Source: Globisporangium splendens (Eukaryota; Oomycota; Peronosporomycetes; Pythiales; Pythiaceae). From it: 64,000 nucleotides of DNA. The stretch is taken from NCBI GenBank assembly GCA_006386115.1, contig VFIW01000091.1, positions 62,001 through 126,000 of the forward strand, written 5' to 3'. Numbering within the stretch: position 1 is the first letter of the stretch; each line of letters starts with the position of its first letter. The position numbers and the translations under genes are program-made. Below are positions 12,476 through 23,384 of this stretch, piece after piece. Below the pieces are notes generated by a model. The model searched no databases. It was not told the DNA's origin and saw only the letters and a list, made by a program, of their open reading frames with translations.

Positions 12476-13641
12476 ATGCGGGGGCATGCATTCAATGCGC
12501 GCATTCCGCATTTCGCCGCCGACGACAAAGCTACCGAGATGGCGTCAACGTTCCCGCATCCGTCCGAGCGCCCGCCCAACTTCGCCGAAGACAGGTGTGT
12601 ATATGTGCATATATGTGCGCGTATACAAGAGAGAGAGAGAGAGAGGACTGATACGGTCGCATTTGCATGATGCAGAGCGACGCAATGCCTCGCGTTCGTG
12701 CGCGAGCACGCGATCCGCGGCGACGCGCAGTCGGTGATCGCGACGATCGACAAGTTCGCGTACGAGAACTGGATGATGAACGTCGGCGACGTCAAGGGAG
12801 CGGTCGTCGAGGCAGAGATCGTCAAGGCCAAACCAAAGGTAACGGGCGAGATTGTGCGGACGATTTGGCACTCATGGATGCCGTAGATGTAACTGTATAT
12901 ATGTCTGTGTGCGTAGATCATGGCTGAAATCGGCGGGTACACGGGGTATAGCGCGGTGCGATTCGCAAACAAATTGCGCGAAGTCGGTGGAGCCGACGCG
13001 CATTACTACTCGTTTGAGTTTTCGCCGCTCTTTGCTGAGATTGCAACCGAGGTAAATGCGCTGATCTCGTGCCTTTTGCGCTTTCCGAAATTGGAGACAG
13101 CTTACGCTTTTTCTGTACATGTGCTCGTTTGGTTGTCAGGTTATCGGCATCGCTGGCCTGTCGGAGTATGTGACGATCTTTGTCGGGCCTTTCTCCGAGA
13201 CGTACCCAAAGCTCCAGGAAAATGGCATCGACCACGTTGATGTGCGTCGTGCTTCTGGTTCCTTTTGTTGCCGTGACAGTGAAACTGACCTCGTGTGTGT
13301 GTCAATTTTCGTGCGTAGCTCTTCTTCATTGATCACAAAAAGGACCACTACTTAAGCGACCTGAAGCTCATTGAGAAAAGTGGACTGCTCCGGAAGGTAC
13401 TGTAGCTTGCATAAGCTTCTTGTGCGAGAATTTTTGTCTAATGACGCATTGACATCTCAATTATCCACAGGGATCCGTTTTGGTTGCTGACAACGTGATC
13501 ACGCCTGGAGCACCCGACTACCTCGAATACATCCGCGGCAATCCAAACTACACATCGGTCTTCCAAGACTCTTTTTTGGAGTACTCAAACGAAAAAGATG
13601 GGTTGGAGGTATCCACATTCATTGGCACTGAGGCATCTTAG
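12476..13641 (+). CDS. Catechol O-methyltransferase-like SAM-dependent methyltransferase
   Basis: Six exons give an uninterrupted 255-residue protein: 12476-12594, 12676-12838, 12917-13051, 13140-13241, 13319-13396 and 13471-13641. The order of motifs follows vertebrate COMT: NWMMNVGDVKG (COMT: WAMNVGDKKG), the SAM-binding EIGGYTGYSAVR (ELGAYCGYSAVR), the metal and catalytic block FFIDHKKDHYLSDL (FLDHWKDRYLPD), then ADNVITPGAPDYLEYIRG and SFLEY. The metal-ligand Asp, the catalytic Lys and the ADN motif are all kept, so it should methylate catechol-type or similar diphenolic hydroxyls using SAM and Mg2+. No signal peptide is visible, so a soluble cytosolic enzyme is expected. The substrate cannot be read from sequence; host or self phenolics are possible. 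Intron 1 carries an (AG)n tract. Confidence 0.88.
12627..12646. repeat. (AG)n microsatellite in COMT intron 1
   Basis: A short AG run just after an AT/TG-rich stretch, inside the first intron (12595-12675). Confidence 0.85.
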
Positions 13642-14011
13642 GAAGTTTCAAGATCAATGATGCCGCTCGTCGTGGAGGTGGGCTTGCGCATATCTTTGCT
13701 TCGCAAAGTGATAGCAAACAAGTTCTTGTTTATCCCAAGGTTGAGAGCATGGAAGTCAAAAAAGAAGCCGAGTATAAACACTTACAGAATGCAAAGAGTG
13801 CTAATGCGTTATTGTTTGGCAGTCGCGACAACCATCATCGATCAACGAAGAAAGGATTATTTTGATCACTTTGCGCTAGGCGAGTCCGATCTGGTCATCG
13901 AATGGCTAAAACCGCCCACTCGCAGCCTCACACCATACTTAGCCCGGTACAACTCCGCAATCGCTTTTGTGGTCACCTCCAGCGCATTGAAGGGAGACTA
14001 CGCTGGACTGA
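13642..14011. other. Gap between COMT and WLGC copy C
   Basis: One plus-strand frame is open from 13657 through the start of copy C, but its content resembles nothing recognised and it has no clear splice connection. Likely 3' UTR and promoter sequence. Confidence 0.35.
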
Positions 14012-16623
14012 ATGTTCTCTCGCGTAGGTGTTGCCGATGCAGGACGAGATTCAGCGCAGCAGCAAACAAGTCTGTGGGGCAGTGTTATTCACTCCGTGAG
14101 GAATATCGAGAAAACGAAGGTCACGCCTCAAGCGCAAGGTCCACGACTTGCGTCTAGTCGCCGTCATTCAGCGCTCAATAGTAGAGAGTGCAGTCATGGT
14201 CAGGCTCGAGTTCATGTGCGTAAAGGCAAAAGGCTAGCCTTCTACCAAGCGTTCGGGCTGCTGGGGCCACCTCTGGTGATCGTGGTTTGCGTATCCGCGG
14301 TGTGGACGGCAGGGCTTGCTGTGCTAAATTTCGCCCCCAACAAGACTGCCAATTTTCTGATGAAGACCGCAGAGTTCGATGACGGCGCATTTTGGCTCAT
14401 CATTGACCAAAAACCAGTACTACGAGGACTCACATTTTGCAGCCTCGGCGCTATTTTCCTCGGATACTGCCACGTGCTGCTCAGGACGACGCTGTTGAGA
14501 AATCAGACATTCGCTATCAGCAATAATTTGTTTAAAATCCCCCGAGTGTTGTCAGCCGAGCACCAATCGTCCCAACGTGCTTTGACAACTTGGGAAAAAC
14601 TCACCGGATTCGAAGGCGTGTATCGAAAGTTCTGGGTAAGCTCCTAAGAGTTCTTTCTTTTTTTCGGTACGATCGAAGCTGCAATCCGACTAATTACTTC
14701 TTGTACGCACAGAACACCTGGCTCAAAATCATCGATTTTGGTATGCAATCGATCACGCTGCATCAAATCCTTGAAGCAGGATTTCCTGTACCCTTGGTAT
14801 GCACATATGCTGCTTTCATCGCTGCCAACTCGCTTTCCTGCGTTATCGCGATATTGAATCCCTCCAAGTTGTCGGCATTTTCGGGAGTTCTCATTGACAC
14901 CATGTACGTTATGTGTTCCTGTACATTGGTGCCGTGTGACTACCTCTTGGGGCTAAGAAATGTGTGTGGTGGTGGCTTACGCGTGCAGGTTTGATATGAT
15001 GATGGCAATTGGTGCGCCGATCATTCTACTGCTCTACAGCTACCACTATTCCCAGTTTGATCGCGAGATGTTTCTCATCAACTTGGAAATGGCCCAAGTT
15101 GGTAGTTTTGAGCGTCAAGCCCGCTTGTTCGCGAATCCAACTGAAGTCACGCTCTTTCTGCGATGCTTCAATGGCTTGCGCATTGCAAATGGTCTCGATC
15201 TTTGCGTTCGACTGGGGATGAACATGGGTTTCTGTTATCGGCTGACACGCGTCGTGGAGGTCAAAATTGCGCAAAGTAGGCAGAAGTTATCCGAAAGCGA
15301 GAAATCCCGGGTGACCAAAAGCACGTGTCGAGATGGATGGCTGTGCCTTTCGTCTTGTTTGCCTGTTTTCTGCTCATCTACACCCACACGCGCGTCGTGT
15401 TATCAAGAGATCTATGCGAAGCATATCCGGAGTGTGTGGCACATGCACACCGAGTTACAACTGGTTCACATTGTCCATGTCTCGCATTCATTGATGTGGA
15501 TATGGCCCCGAAGACGTACGAAGTATGGATAAACCCACCAGATGCGATAGAGAAATTGAAAGCGTTAGCAGTTTCGGGAGACCTGCGGACGCTTCAATTG
15601 ATCAACCGGCAGCTCTTGGCTTTACCCGATGAGTTAAAGCGCTGCACGAAGTTACATCACATGTACGTTGAATTCCTGCTTAAATGGTCCTGCGTATTTC
15701 TGTGACTAACACAAAACTTGCTGAATCTAGGTCTCTCATCTACACATCTTTAGAAGCTGTTCCCTCCTGGGTTAAGAACTGGAATTTCTGTAAGTTTGAG
15801 CAAATTGTGCTCAAGCAAATTCGGGTTATAGAGTGATTGGCAACTCACCTTTTGCTCCTGCAGTCACATTGCAGGCAAACCTTCTGCAGCGAATTTGGCC
15901 GTTATGCCAGCTGATCTGTTCTCCCAGATGTCGACACTCACCTTTCTCCATCTAGGGGAGCACCACGTGCTCCAAGACTTGCCTTCGTTCGACGGGCTAT
16001 CAAATCTCCAGTCCATGACACTTGCGGTTCTCACCTCACTGAAAGAGTTACCATCATTTGAGTCTCTCCGGAATCTTGAGCGATTAGAGCTCTTGACGTT
16101 GTCCAATGTGACATATCTTCCAAGTTTTGCTCCTCTCCAGAAGCTTTCGTATCTGGTTGTCCAAGCTTTTCCTGTTTGCTACAATGGAGTTCTTGGGACT
16201 TGCGACACATCGAAAGGGGTTGCTTGCCCCGAAGACAGCAGTGCTGTGGACGAAATTGACGATGAAAGTGAGCGCATCCTTGACCAGTTCAGCAGCGCCA
16301 TATGTGCGGGGCAAAGCGGAAGCGGCGCTACTGCTGGTGTCACCGACAATGCAACTAGCAGTGCTTCAACATCGAACAAGACACTCCAAGGTCCGACCAA
16401 AGAAGAGGTCGATATTTGTGGTGGAGTCTTGTACCGACAATGCAACATAACAACAACTTCTGGCATCACTGACTCCGTGATGTGCTACAATGACCACATG
16501 CGCGCGATTTCATGCATCAACAGACCAACGAGCATTGAAATCCGAAAGATGCAAATTCTGCGCCATGCAGGCTTGCCTTGCGATCCAGTCGAAGAGAAGT
16601 GGCTTGGCTGCCCAAGTGAATGA
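14012..16623 (+). pseudogene. WLGC-family membrane LRR protein, copy C (two frame breaks)
   Basis: Exons are 14012-14635, 14713-14903, 14989-15662, 15731-15789 and 15864-16623. Exon 1 encodes the first membrane segments (FYQAFGLLGPPLVIVVCVSA). Exon 3 holds the Cys block (YPECVAHA, CPCLAFIDVD). Exon 5 holds LRRs and the tail ending EEKWLGCPSE. Exon 3 is 674 nt, not a multiple of three as in copies A, B and D (681, 711, 696): the frame changes between about 15275 and 15325 in the poorly conserved linker before the last membrane segment. Exon 4 is 59 nt instead of 69 because ten bases encoding part of the VKELKKLEF stretch are missing near 15775. The two shifts do not cancel. Unlike copies A, B and D, no nonsense codon is seen. 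Confidence 0.75.
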
Positions 16624-17030
16624 CGTGTAGCTAGTATTTTCGGTCGGATCAAGGCAAACAAACGATGGGGCTTTCAGTTTAACAGTCGGAAGAGAGAACA
16701 AGTCTGGTTGGCTCACATTATGGAAAGCAAAAGCAAAAAAGAGTGCTCGCTGCCGAAGATGCAAAGCATGATTTCGTCAATACGATTTTTCTTTCGCTGC
16801 AATATGAGGTATGCAAAGCGTCGACCATCAGCAAACCAATGTGCTAACGTGTCACACTTCGTGATAGATTTCGAGTCAACAAACACCACACAAGTGGTTG
16901 CATCACATAATATACAATAGAGCAACGACGAGGAATGTCTCCCAAAATAGTAAAATGAGCATGGCCACGTGAGGAGACGAGCAAAGAGACGTGCTTTCAG
17001 CTTGGAAGCCGTACAGCGCCTGCAATTTCA
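16624..17030. other. Gap between WLGC copy C and the solo fragment
   Basis: No coding content was recognised on either strand. It probably holds the 3' UTR of copy C and remnant upstream sequence of the fragment. Confidence 0.35.
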
Positions 17031-17330
17031 ATGACGCCGAGCGTACGCAACAACAAGCCCAAAGAGCAGCTTGCTGACCAGTCTGGTGAACGGAATCCGA
17101 GAGTGTGGTGTTCTTTTCCAAGTACGAGCAATACGAAGATCGTGCCAATTGTTCCAGCTCCTCAACCGCAAGAGCCACGGAGAGTAACGGGTCACCAGAA
17201 ACCAGCAACGCAAAGAAGTCCAAGTCGCGTCAATGTTCATAACAACAACGTGCGCGCATTGACATTGTTGCAAGCATTCGAGAATCTGGGACCGCCATTG
17301 GTGTTGGTGATTTGTGCGTCGGTGTAGCAC
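17031..17330 (+). pseudogene. Solo 5' fragment of a WLGC-family gene
   Basis: An ATG-started frame of 98 residues ends with the diagnostic first membrane-segment motif (LLQAFENLGPPLVLVICASV; copy A has FLQAFGILGPPMLLV) and then hits a stop. No later exon of the family follows before the M96-like gene. It is a truncated duplicate in the same orientation as copy C, about 400 bp downstream of it, so it may be the remains of a tandem duplication. Confidence 0.6.
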
Positions 17331-18101
17331 GTCGAAGACTTCAGTCAGTCGGTGCATTCCACGGATAAGGGGTGCAAGTATCTTGACTCTGGCAGCATGG
17401 TGTTTGAAAATGCTTGTGTACGCTAACGTCGATGCTGCACCTAACGTTTCAAGCAGCAGCGCATTTCGTTTAGTTTTGTAGATTGGAAGAAAGAAAAACC
17501 AGCGCATCTAGTCATTTAGGTATGGTTTTGGTCAGTAAATTGTGACTTGCTCAACTGCACACTCCCAGAAGAAACCTAGGGATCAGCATCTGACCAAGCC
17601 TGCGACCGACTCAAAAAGTTGTTGTCGGTGTTGACGTGTGAATGCAGCTCAAGCGGCGTGAGCGCTGGTCCCACGAGCATCATCATTCTGAACCAGCGAA
17701 GATTACGCTTTGGTGCGCTCATTTCCCACTCAGTACATGCGTTCGCGACTATTCATCAGCTGCGGCCAGGAAAAAGAGACATCATGTTAATAGTAAGCGT
17801 TGTGCTGGCTCATTTATTCTCAACCAGTCAACCAGTTTCAGACCCGGCCTGCGACGCATATCTGGTTCTCATTGTTAAACTCGAAAATCTGACCCAAAAC
17901 ATTGGCCCAGGTTGTTGAAGTTGGCATTTGCCAACTGGAACAACTGGAGGCGTGAGAACATCATCATGTCAAACCAGCTGAGATTACGCTGATGACTACT
18001 GACAGAGGACAAGAGAGCTCGTGAACTCCACGCCTAGTTCCCACTTAGCAACATCCCACCCTCTGCCGAACGCTGTCCAACGCGCTCCCGCCGCGCCATT
18101 C
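17331..18101. other. Upstream region of the M96-like gene with a diverged direct repeat
   Basis: No gene was seen. Two related blocks occur: one at about 17675-17740 and one at about 17950-18050. They share CATCATCAT, then an AACCAGC-x-GA(A/G)GATTACGCT-like stretch, and later a TTCCCACT-type segment. The second copy abuts the M96-like start, so the first may be a duplicated promoter or 5' end. Confidence 0.4.
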
Positions 18102-19676
18102 ATGGCAACAACGACAATGGAGAAGCCGCCAGGGGATTTTCTGACGCTGCTCGACGAAGACATCTCACTGGAAGAAACACTCGCGTTCATCGAGGATTCG
18201 TTCGAGATTGGCGGCGACGCTGACGATGAAGACGGCTGCACAAGCGACACGACCAGCGACCACTCGATCTCCACGAGGACGGACACTGACAGTGGACGAC
18301 CGAGTGACACCGGCGAGAGAAGGCTCACTCCGTCCTCGCTAGAGTCGCTTTCGAATGACGCGCTTCTTGCTCAGTCTATGCGTGCAGCGACTCGCACGAA
18401 AACAATCGCCGCCAAACGACACCCACGCAAGCATAGCAAGACTGAGGTTCTAAAGCTGCGCGCACAAGTCGAGGAACTGCAAGCGCGGTTCATGCAACTC
18501 CAGAAAGTGGCCGACAGCGAGGGCAAACAAGTTTCGCATGCGACCCCAAAACCATCGCCAACGCTTCGCGCTGCCGCGACGGAGCAACCGCTAGCCAAGA
18601 AGCCGCGCACGTCGCATGTGGTGGCGTCCGTTTGGCTCGATCGCGCAGTGGAGCAGTACAAAGAGCTCCAGAAATCCGAGACGCTGAACCGACGACTGAA
18701 AGACGCATTGCTCAAGCAAGTGAAACTGAGCAAGACTCTGTCGACGTTTTTCCAAAAGAAAGCATCGCTTCAAAACCACGAGTTTCTGAAGGAAATGAGC
18801 CCAAGCAACGAGAGTCAACAAGCGCATCAGCTCGCGATGCCGACATTTCGGCAAGCTGAGCCAACCGACGTGCAGCGGACGATGGAGAAAATGTATTTGG
18901 AGACGGATGCAGTTTGCAAAGAAATTTGTGCGGCGAACGACGTTGGCTCGGTGTTCAGCACGAGCCAGACGAAACACGACGTCGTGTTTGGACCGATGAT
19001 CGAGCTCAAGACCAATACCCCCGTGATTGGTGACTATAAGGAATTAGGGTCTTTGTTCTGGGGTCGAATGATGGCAGGTAGTGATTGCAAGGAGGAAGTG
19101 CCTGGCACGAATTCCCAAGATCGCAAGGACTGTCATGGCGTCGGACAGCAAAAGGATGTCAAGGAAATCATGTTTCACGTGGCACTGCACAGTCCAGAGG
19201 TGGGGGACGTCGAAGCGACTGGCACGACCGCGATCGCAAAATTTGAAAATGACCACCGCACGGTATTTGCGTTCAAATCGACAGTCGCTGTGCCTGGCTG
19301 CGATCTGCTTTTCCATGAATACGGATGGATGGTTCTCACGGACACCACGCCTACTGCGACCGAAGGAGCAGCTCCAGAAGCGGCACGATCACCACCGTCT
19401 GTGGTGTTTCAGACACTCTACCGGCTTCACACAGACTTGCAGCAGGGCAACGCAATGAGCGCGGGTGACGGTGCCGCGTCGACGGTGGAAGCGCGAAAGT
19501 ACTACCAGGATTTCGTGATGAAATCGCTGAGCAACAAAATGCGCGCGCATTATTATCATATCCAAAATCTCTTGTTGGTCGAGATGGAAAAGATCTCGAC
19601 AGTCGGTTTGCCCAAAAAATGTCCGCATAATTTGAGTTTTATGGATTCTTCGGATGATCCCAACAAGAAAACGTAA
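18102..19676 (+). CDS. M96-like mating-specific family protein (coiled coil + START-like region)
   Basis: Single exon of about 524 residues from the first ATG in frame (18102). The N-terminal third is acidic and low-complexity, then basic (AAKRHPRKHSK), running into a leucine-zipper-like helix (VLKLRAQVEELQARFMQLQ) and a second helical block (YKELQKSETLNRRLKDALL). The C-terminal half has the pattern usual in oomycete M96 'mating-specific' proteins: a W/F-rich strand region, the FHEYGWMVLTD block, and a final helix rich in aromatic and basic residues. These proteins resemble START-type folds, and the zipper suggests dimerisation or DNA binding. The family is large in oomycetes and its biochemical role is not settled. 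Assignment is by overall pattern rather than a single signature. It lies between two WLGC copies with no sign of co-regulation. Confidence 0.55.
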   Translation: MATTTMEKPPGDFLTLLDEDISLEETLAFIEDSFEIGGDADDEDGCTSDTTSDHSISTRTDTDSGRPSDTGERRLTPSSLESLSNDALLAQSMRAATRTKTIAAKRHPRKHSKTEVLKLRAQVEELQARFMQLQKVADSEGKQVSHATPKPSPTLRAAATEQPLAKKPRTSHVVASVWLDRAVEQYKELQKSETLNRRLKDALLKQVKLSKTLSTFFQKKASLQNHEFLKEMSPSNESQQAHQLAMPTFRQAEPTDVQRTMEKMYLETDAVCKEICAANDVGSVFSTSQTKHDVVFGPMIELKTNTPVIGDYKELGSLFWGRMMAGSDCKEEVPGTNSQDRKDCHGVGQQKDVKEIMFHVALHSPEVGDVEATGTTAIAKFENDHRTVFAFKSTVAVPGCDLLFHEYGWMVLTDTTPTATEGAAPEAARSPPSVVFQTLYRLHTDLQQGNAMSAGDGAASTVEARKYYQDFVMKSLSNKMRAHYYHIQNLLLVEMEKISTVGLPKKCPHNLSFMDSSDDPNKKT

Positions 19677-20406
19677 GAACGAAATGACTTTCGGCTGTTC
19701 GCTTGCGAACTCAAATGAAATACAGGTGTGATTTTTCTCCTTGAAAGTATATGGTGCTGCTGTCAGTGCACACTGCACTATCCGTTGTTTTCGTACTCTA
19801 AAAGGGCATTGTCGATGATCGGATAGATCGTCGTGAGACTCGCCGCCGTCGAACGAAGAACAAACTCCGTCAACGCATTTATGAGAATAGTCCATCTCGT
19901 CGCATCTCGAGTGATCTCTGTGCACGCGAAACTCGACTGAGGTTCTCAGTCGAATGGAGCCTTGCGTGATGGCCAGCCACGTCTCAGAGTTTCGACTTGG
20001 CCACCAGCAAGAGATTGACCTCGATCTTCTCCTTGATGAGTGTCGTCGGGCATATGCCATCGGAGATCTCCTATTCGCGCAGTTTACCGATGTCGACAGC
20101 CATAACGCAATAGGCAAGTCAAAGCATGCGATCAAGTTTAAAGAAAGAAATATACGAACGCAACCAATTGAGCACGTACTTCGTTCACGTCCCATCTAAC
20201 CGGCGCGGACATCTGTTGCTGAACAATAGGACCAGTAAACCTGGTCTTGTAGGTCTGATTTTGGTCTTCATCTAAGAAAAAACTACTGCCTTGGCAGCTC
20301 TCTGGTCTGGAACAAAATACCCAAGTCGATGCTTGCAACTACTCAAACTTATTAAAGCTGCTTTCGTTGGCTCAGTAACACAGCATCTCCATTTCCCGCG
20401 GTGGTG
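19677..20406. other. Gap between converging M96-like gene and WLGC copy D
   Basis: Several short frames are open on both strands (for example 19954-20199 plus), but none shows recognisable motifs or splice context. Probably two 3' UTRs and spacer. Confidence 0.35.
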
Positions 20407-23100
20407 CTAACCACTGGCGCACCCAAGCCATGCTTCTTCGATGGGATCACATGGAACGCCGAGTCCCTTTTGAATCTCGAGCTTTCGAATTCGAATATTT
20501 ACCTCTGCCGGCCGGCATGCGATCACGTGCATGCGCTGGTTGTAGCACATGGCTACTTCGTCAACCGTAGTGTTGCCATTTGTGGAATACCCACTGTCTA
20601 CCACACATTTTCGATACATCACACCGCCACAGACATCGATGTTGGCTTTTGTCGTCGAGTCTTCATCGCCATTGACCAAACTCAGCTCATATGCCCAGCT
20701 GGATTCATTCGTCTGCTGCAGAAGCTTTGTGAGTCGATCCTTCGTGTCAGTCGTTGTAGCGTTAGCGGCGCAGGAAACTCCACTGCTGCAAAGTGGTTGC
20801 GTCAGATCACAGATGCCAATATTGCCGTCGCAGCAAGCTTGCATGCCTTCTAATACTAAGTGCGAAAGTTGTCTTGATAAAAGTGTCAGGTCTGGGATCT
20901 CTTCAATGTGTGGCAGCGCGACCAGTTCAAGACGGTCGAGGTTTTTGAGCGCCTGAAAGGACGGAAGTACTTGAAGCGACGAAAGCGCAACAAGCGACAG
21001 ACTCCTGAGATCCACCAACCCATCTAGCGACGGCAAAGTTTTCAGCAGCGGCAGAGACCCCATGTGCAGGAAGGTAAGCTGTGCCATGTTGTGAATGACA
21101 TCGTCAGGCATGCTGATCAAACTCGTGTCGTTCGGGCGTCCTTCAATAGTTCTAACAGCACACTACATACAATGATGTTATCAGCTGACTGCATCATCAG
21201 CACATCAACTCGCAGAAAGAAACCTGGAACGTACAAAAACTGCAGCTTCGTGAAACTTTTGAACCATGCTGGAATCGTTTCGATGCCTGTATAGATCAGG
21301 GAGCTAGACACAGAAGTGAGAAAGGCATGTTAAGGCACAGATCATTCATTGGTGGCCAAGAAGAGTTCTATTGCATACAGGACGTACATGTGTTGTATGT
21401 CGATACATCATTCGAGCTCTTCTGGCCACTCGTGGAGGCGGCGGTTGATCAGTTGCAGAATCTGCAGGTCGCCAGATGCGGCAAGCGCTTGTATTTTGCT
21501 CGTCACATTGGCTGGATGGATCCATTCTTCGTACGTTGCCGGTGCACGATCAATATCAACAAGTATCAGGCATGGACACAGACCGTTGTTATCCATGCGA
21601 TGCGCGAACATGACACATTCCGAGTATGGAGCGCATGCTGATGTGGACGAATCGACAGAGCGATAGACGTAGGAGACGATGAACACAGTCAAGGTAAGGA
21701 ACGGCAGGATCATATACTTGGACACGGACCGTGGAGTCGGCGGCTGCGTCCTTGGCGCAAAAATCTCTCGAGTGTTGTCGAGTAGTTTGCGACGCTCCCG
21801 AATGCGGACTTCGATCACCCGTTTGAGTCGATAGCAAAATGATATGTTCAAGCCGACTTTGATCACAAAGTTGAGCAGCGTTTTCATGCGTAGCTGATCA
21901 AAAATGATCATAAAACCCGAGTATTGAGATGGATTAGCCATCAATCGAACTTGACGCTCCAAACTGGTGTGACCAGCAGATTCTTCCAAGTACAACAGGA
22001 AACGCTCTCGATCCAAGTCGAAATTGCGATAGCCGTACACCATTGTGCTAAGCGGATACAGTACTGCGAAAACCACGCCGAACCTAGGATTGAGTTGTAC
22101 GTTCGTTCACATACCCGGTTAGTCCAGTCAGCTCAAACCTCGAAGGCACCTGGGTTCCAAGTTAACAACGTACACAGCATCAAAAACGATCTCTCTGAAT
22201 CCAGCACGGCGATCAGGTTTGAGAATCAGTACGACGCACGACAAGGAGTTGAGTGAGATGAGCACCGAGTACGCATAGCACAATTGTGCTGGAAAGCCCA
22301 GCTCGAGCATCATTTGCAGCGCGACAATCTGAAGCCCCAAGTCAAGCGCTTTAAGGCAGAGGCTCTACACCAATAACCAAAAACAAAATAAGAGCATACA
22401 GTTGGGTCAGCGCGAGCGTCTCCTAAGCTTTCAGTGCGCGCAGCTCAAGTACCCAGAACTTGCGGCGCTGGCCATGGAACCCAGCGAGATCGTTCCAGAA
22501 TGCTAGCAGGCGCTGCTGCCGCGTGCCGTGGTTGCGCGTGAGACAGAGTGTGAACTTCTTCAGCATGTAGTTCGTCGTGGAGTCAGGCAAGTCTTCGTTC
22601 ATCCACCACGTCATCTTCAGTAGCACATACAAGTAGCCAAGTTGGACGAGACCAAGGCCGCATCCTGCGAGAACGAGTTGGGGAGTATCTGGGTCGACGA
22701 TGAGCCAGAACGATCCGCTGTCGAGTGCAGTCGTGTTCATCAGATAGTTCGCTGCCGCATTTGGGATCGCATTCAGAATGATCAGCCACGTGGTCCAGTG
22801 AATCGAGGTGGCAATGGCGAGCAACAACGAGACCCCGCTTAGACCAAAGTTTTGGAGAAACGTGAGGTGATGAGTCTGCTCGCTAGTCGTCTCGTGTGAT
22901 TCTGGTATGATCTCAGCCCCACACCTTGCTTTATCAGTGGCTGTCTCGACTGATCTCGTATTGTTTGAACCAGCGTGCGGAACCACAGCATTCATCTTCT
23001 TCGTGGAGATGCCGAACATGGCTCGCCACGTCGCGGAGTCCGGTCTCGCGCCTGGGCACGCGCTGGGCCGGATCAGAGGTGTCTGCTTCTTTCGAGCCAT
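20407..23100 (-). pseudogene. WLGC-family membrane LRR protein, copy D (one in-frame TGA)
   Basis: Five exons fit without any indel: 23100-22453, 22364-22174, 22083-21388, 21303-21235 and 21151-20407, total 2349 nt (783 codons). The protein has a basic N-terminus, multiple hydrophobic segments (for example TTWLIILNAIPNAAANYLM), the Cys block (YSECVMFA, CPCLILVDID), the WP/LP-x-ELxR helix, LRRs, and a Cys-rich tail ending EEAWLGCASG. The only lesion is TGA at 21410-21408, in EEL-E-stop-C. Copies A, B and C all have Arg there (CGA in A and B, CGC in C). Everything downstream is intact and well conserved. It is therefore a very recent pseudogene, an allele or sequence error, or a gene needing stop-codon readthrough. 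Function unknown, probably a surface receptor or scaffold. Confidence 0.8.
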
Positions 23101-23384
23101 ATCGACAACAAAATGCGCCAGAATTTACGAAGCTTGATGGCAGGCAACGAAATTGAGGAGTGTAGCGTTGGTTGTGGGCAGAGGAGGGAGCATCGTGCTT
23201 GAAAATAGAACGTGCGAAGCTCTTCACATGTTCTCGTCCTTTTTGTGGGAAACGTACCCATATTCATCGATCAGAGTGATTGTCTGCGTCACGAACACTC
23301 AACTTTCATCGGTTTCTCCTCGCAAAAAATACTCGCCAACGAACGAAAAGCAAAATCGAGGCGGCAACGTCCGAGTGGAGAGAG

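Noticed and set aside
13657..14157. Plus-strand open frame between COMT and WLGC copy C
   Set aside because: No motif, no splice signals tying it to either gene, and it overlaps exon 1 of copy C in another frame.
6924..23100. Use of TGA as an arginine or other sense codon in this organism
   Set aside because: Other genes in the window end normally in TGA (for example the SAMHD1-type gene and the COMT-neighbouring copies' real termini), and several open genes contain no internal TGA; a reassigned code is not supported.
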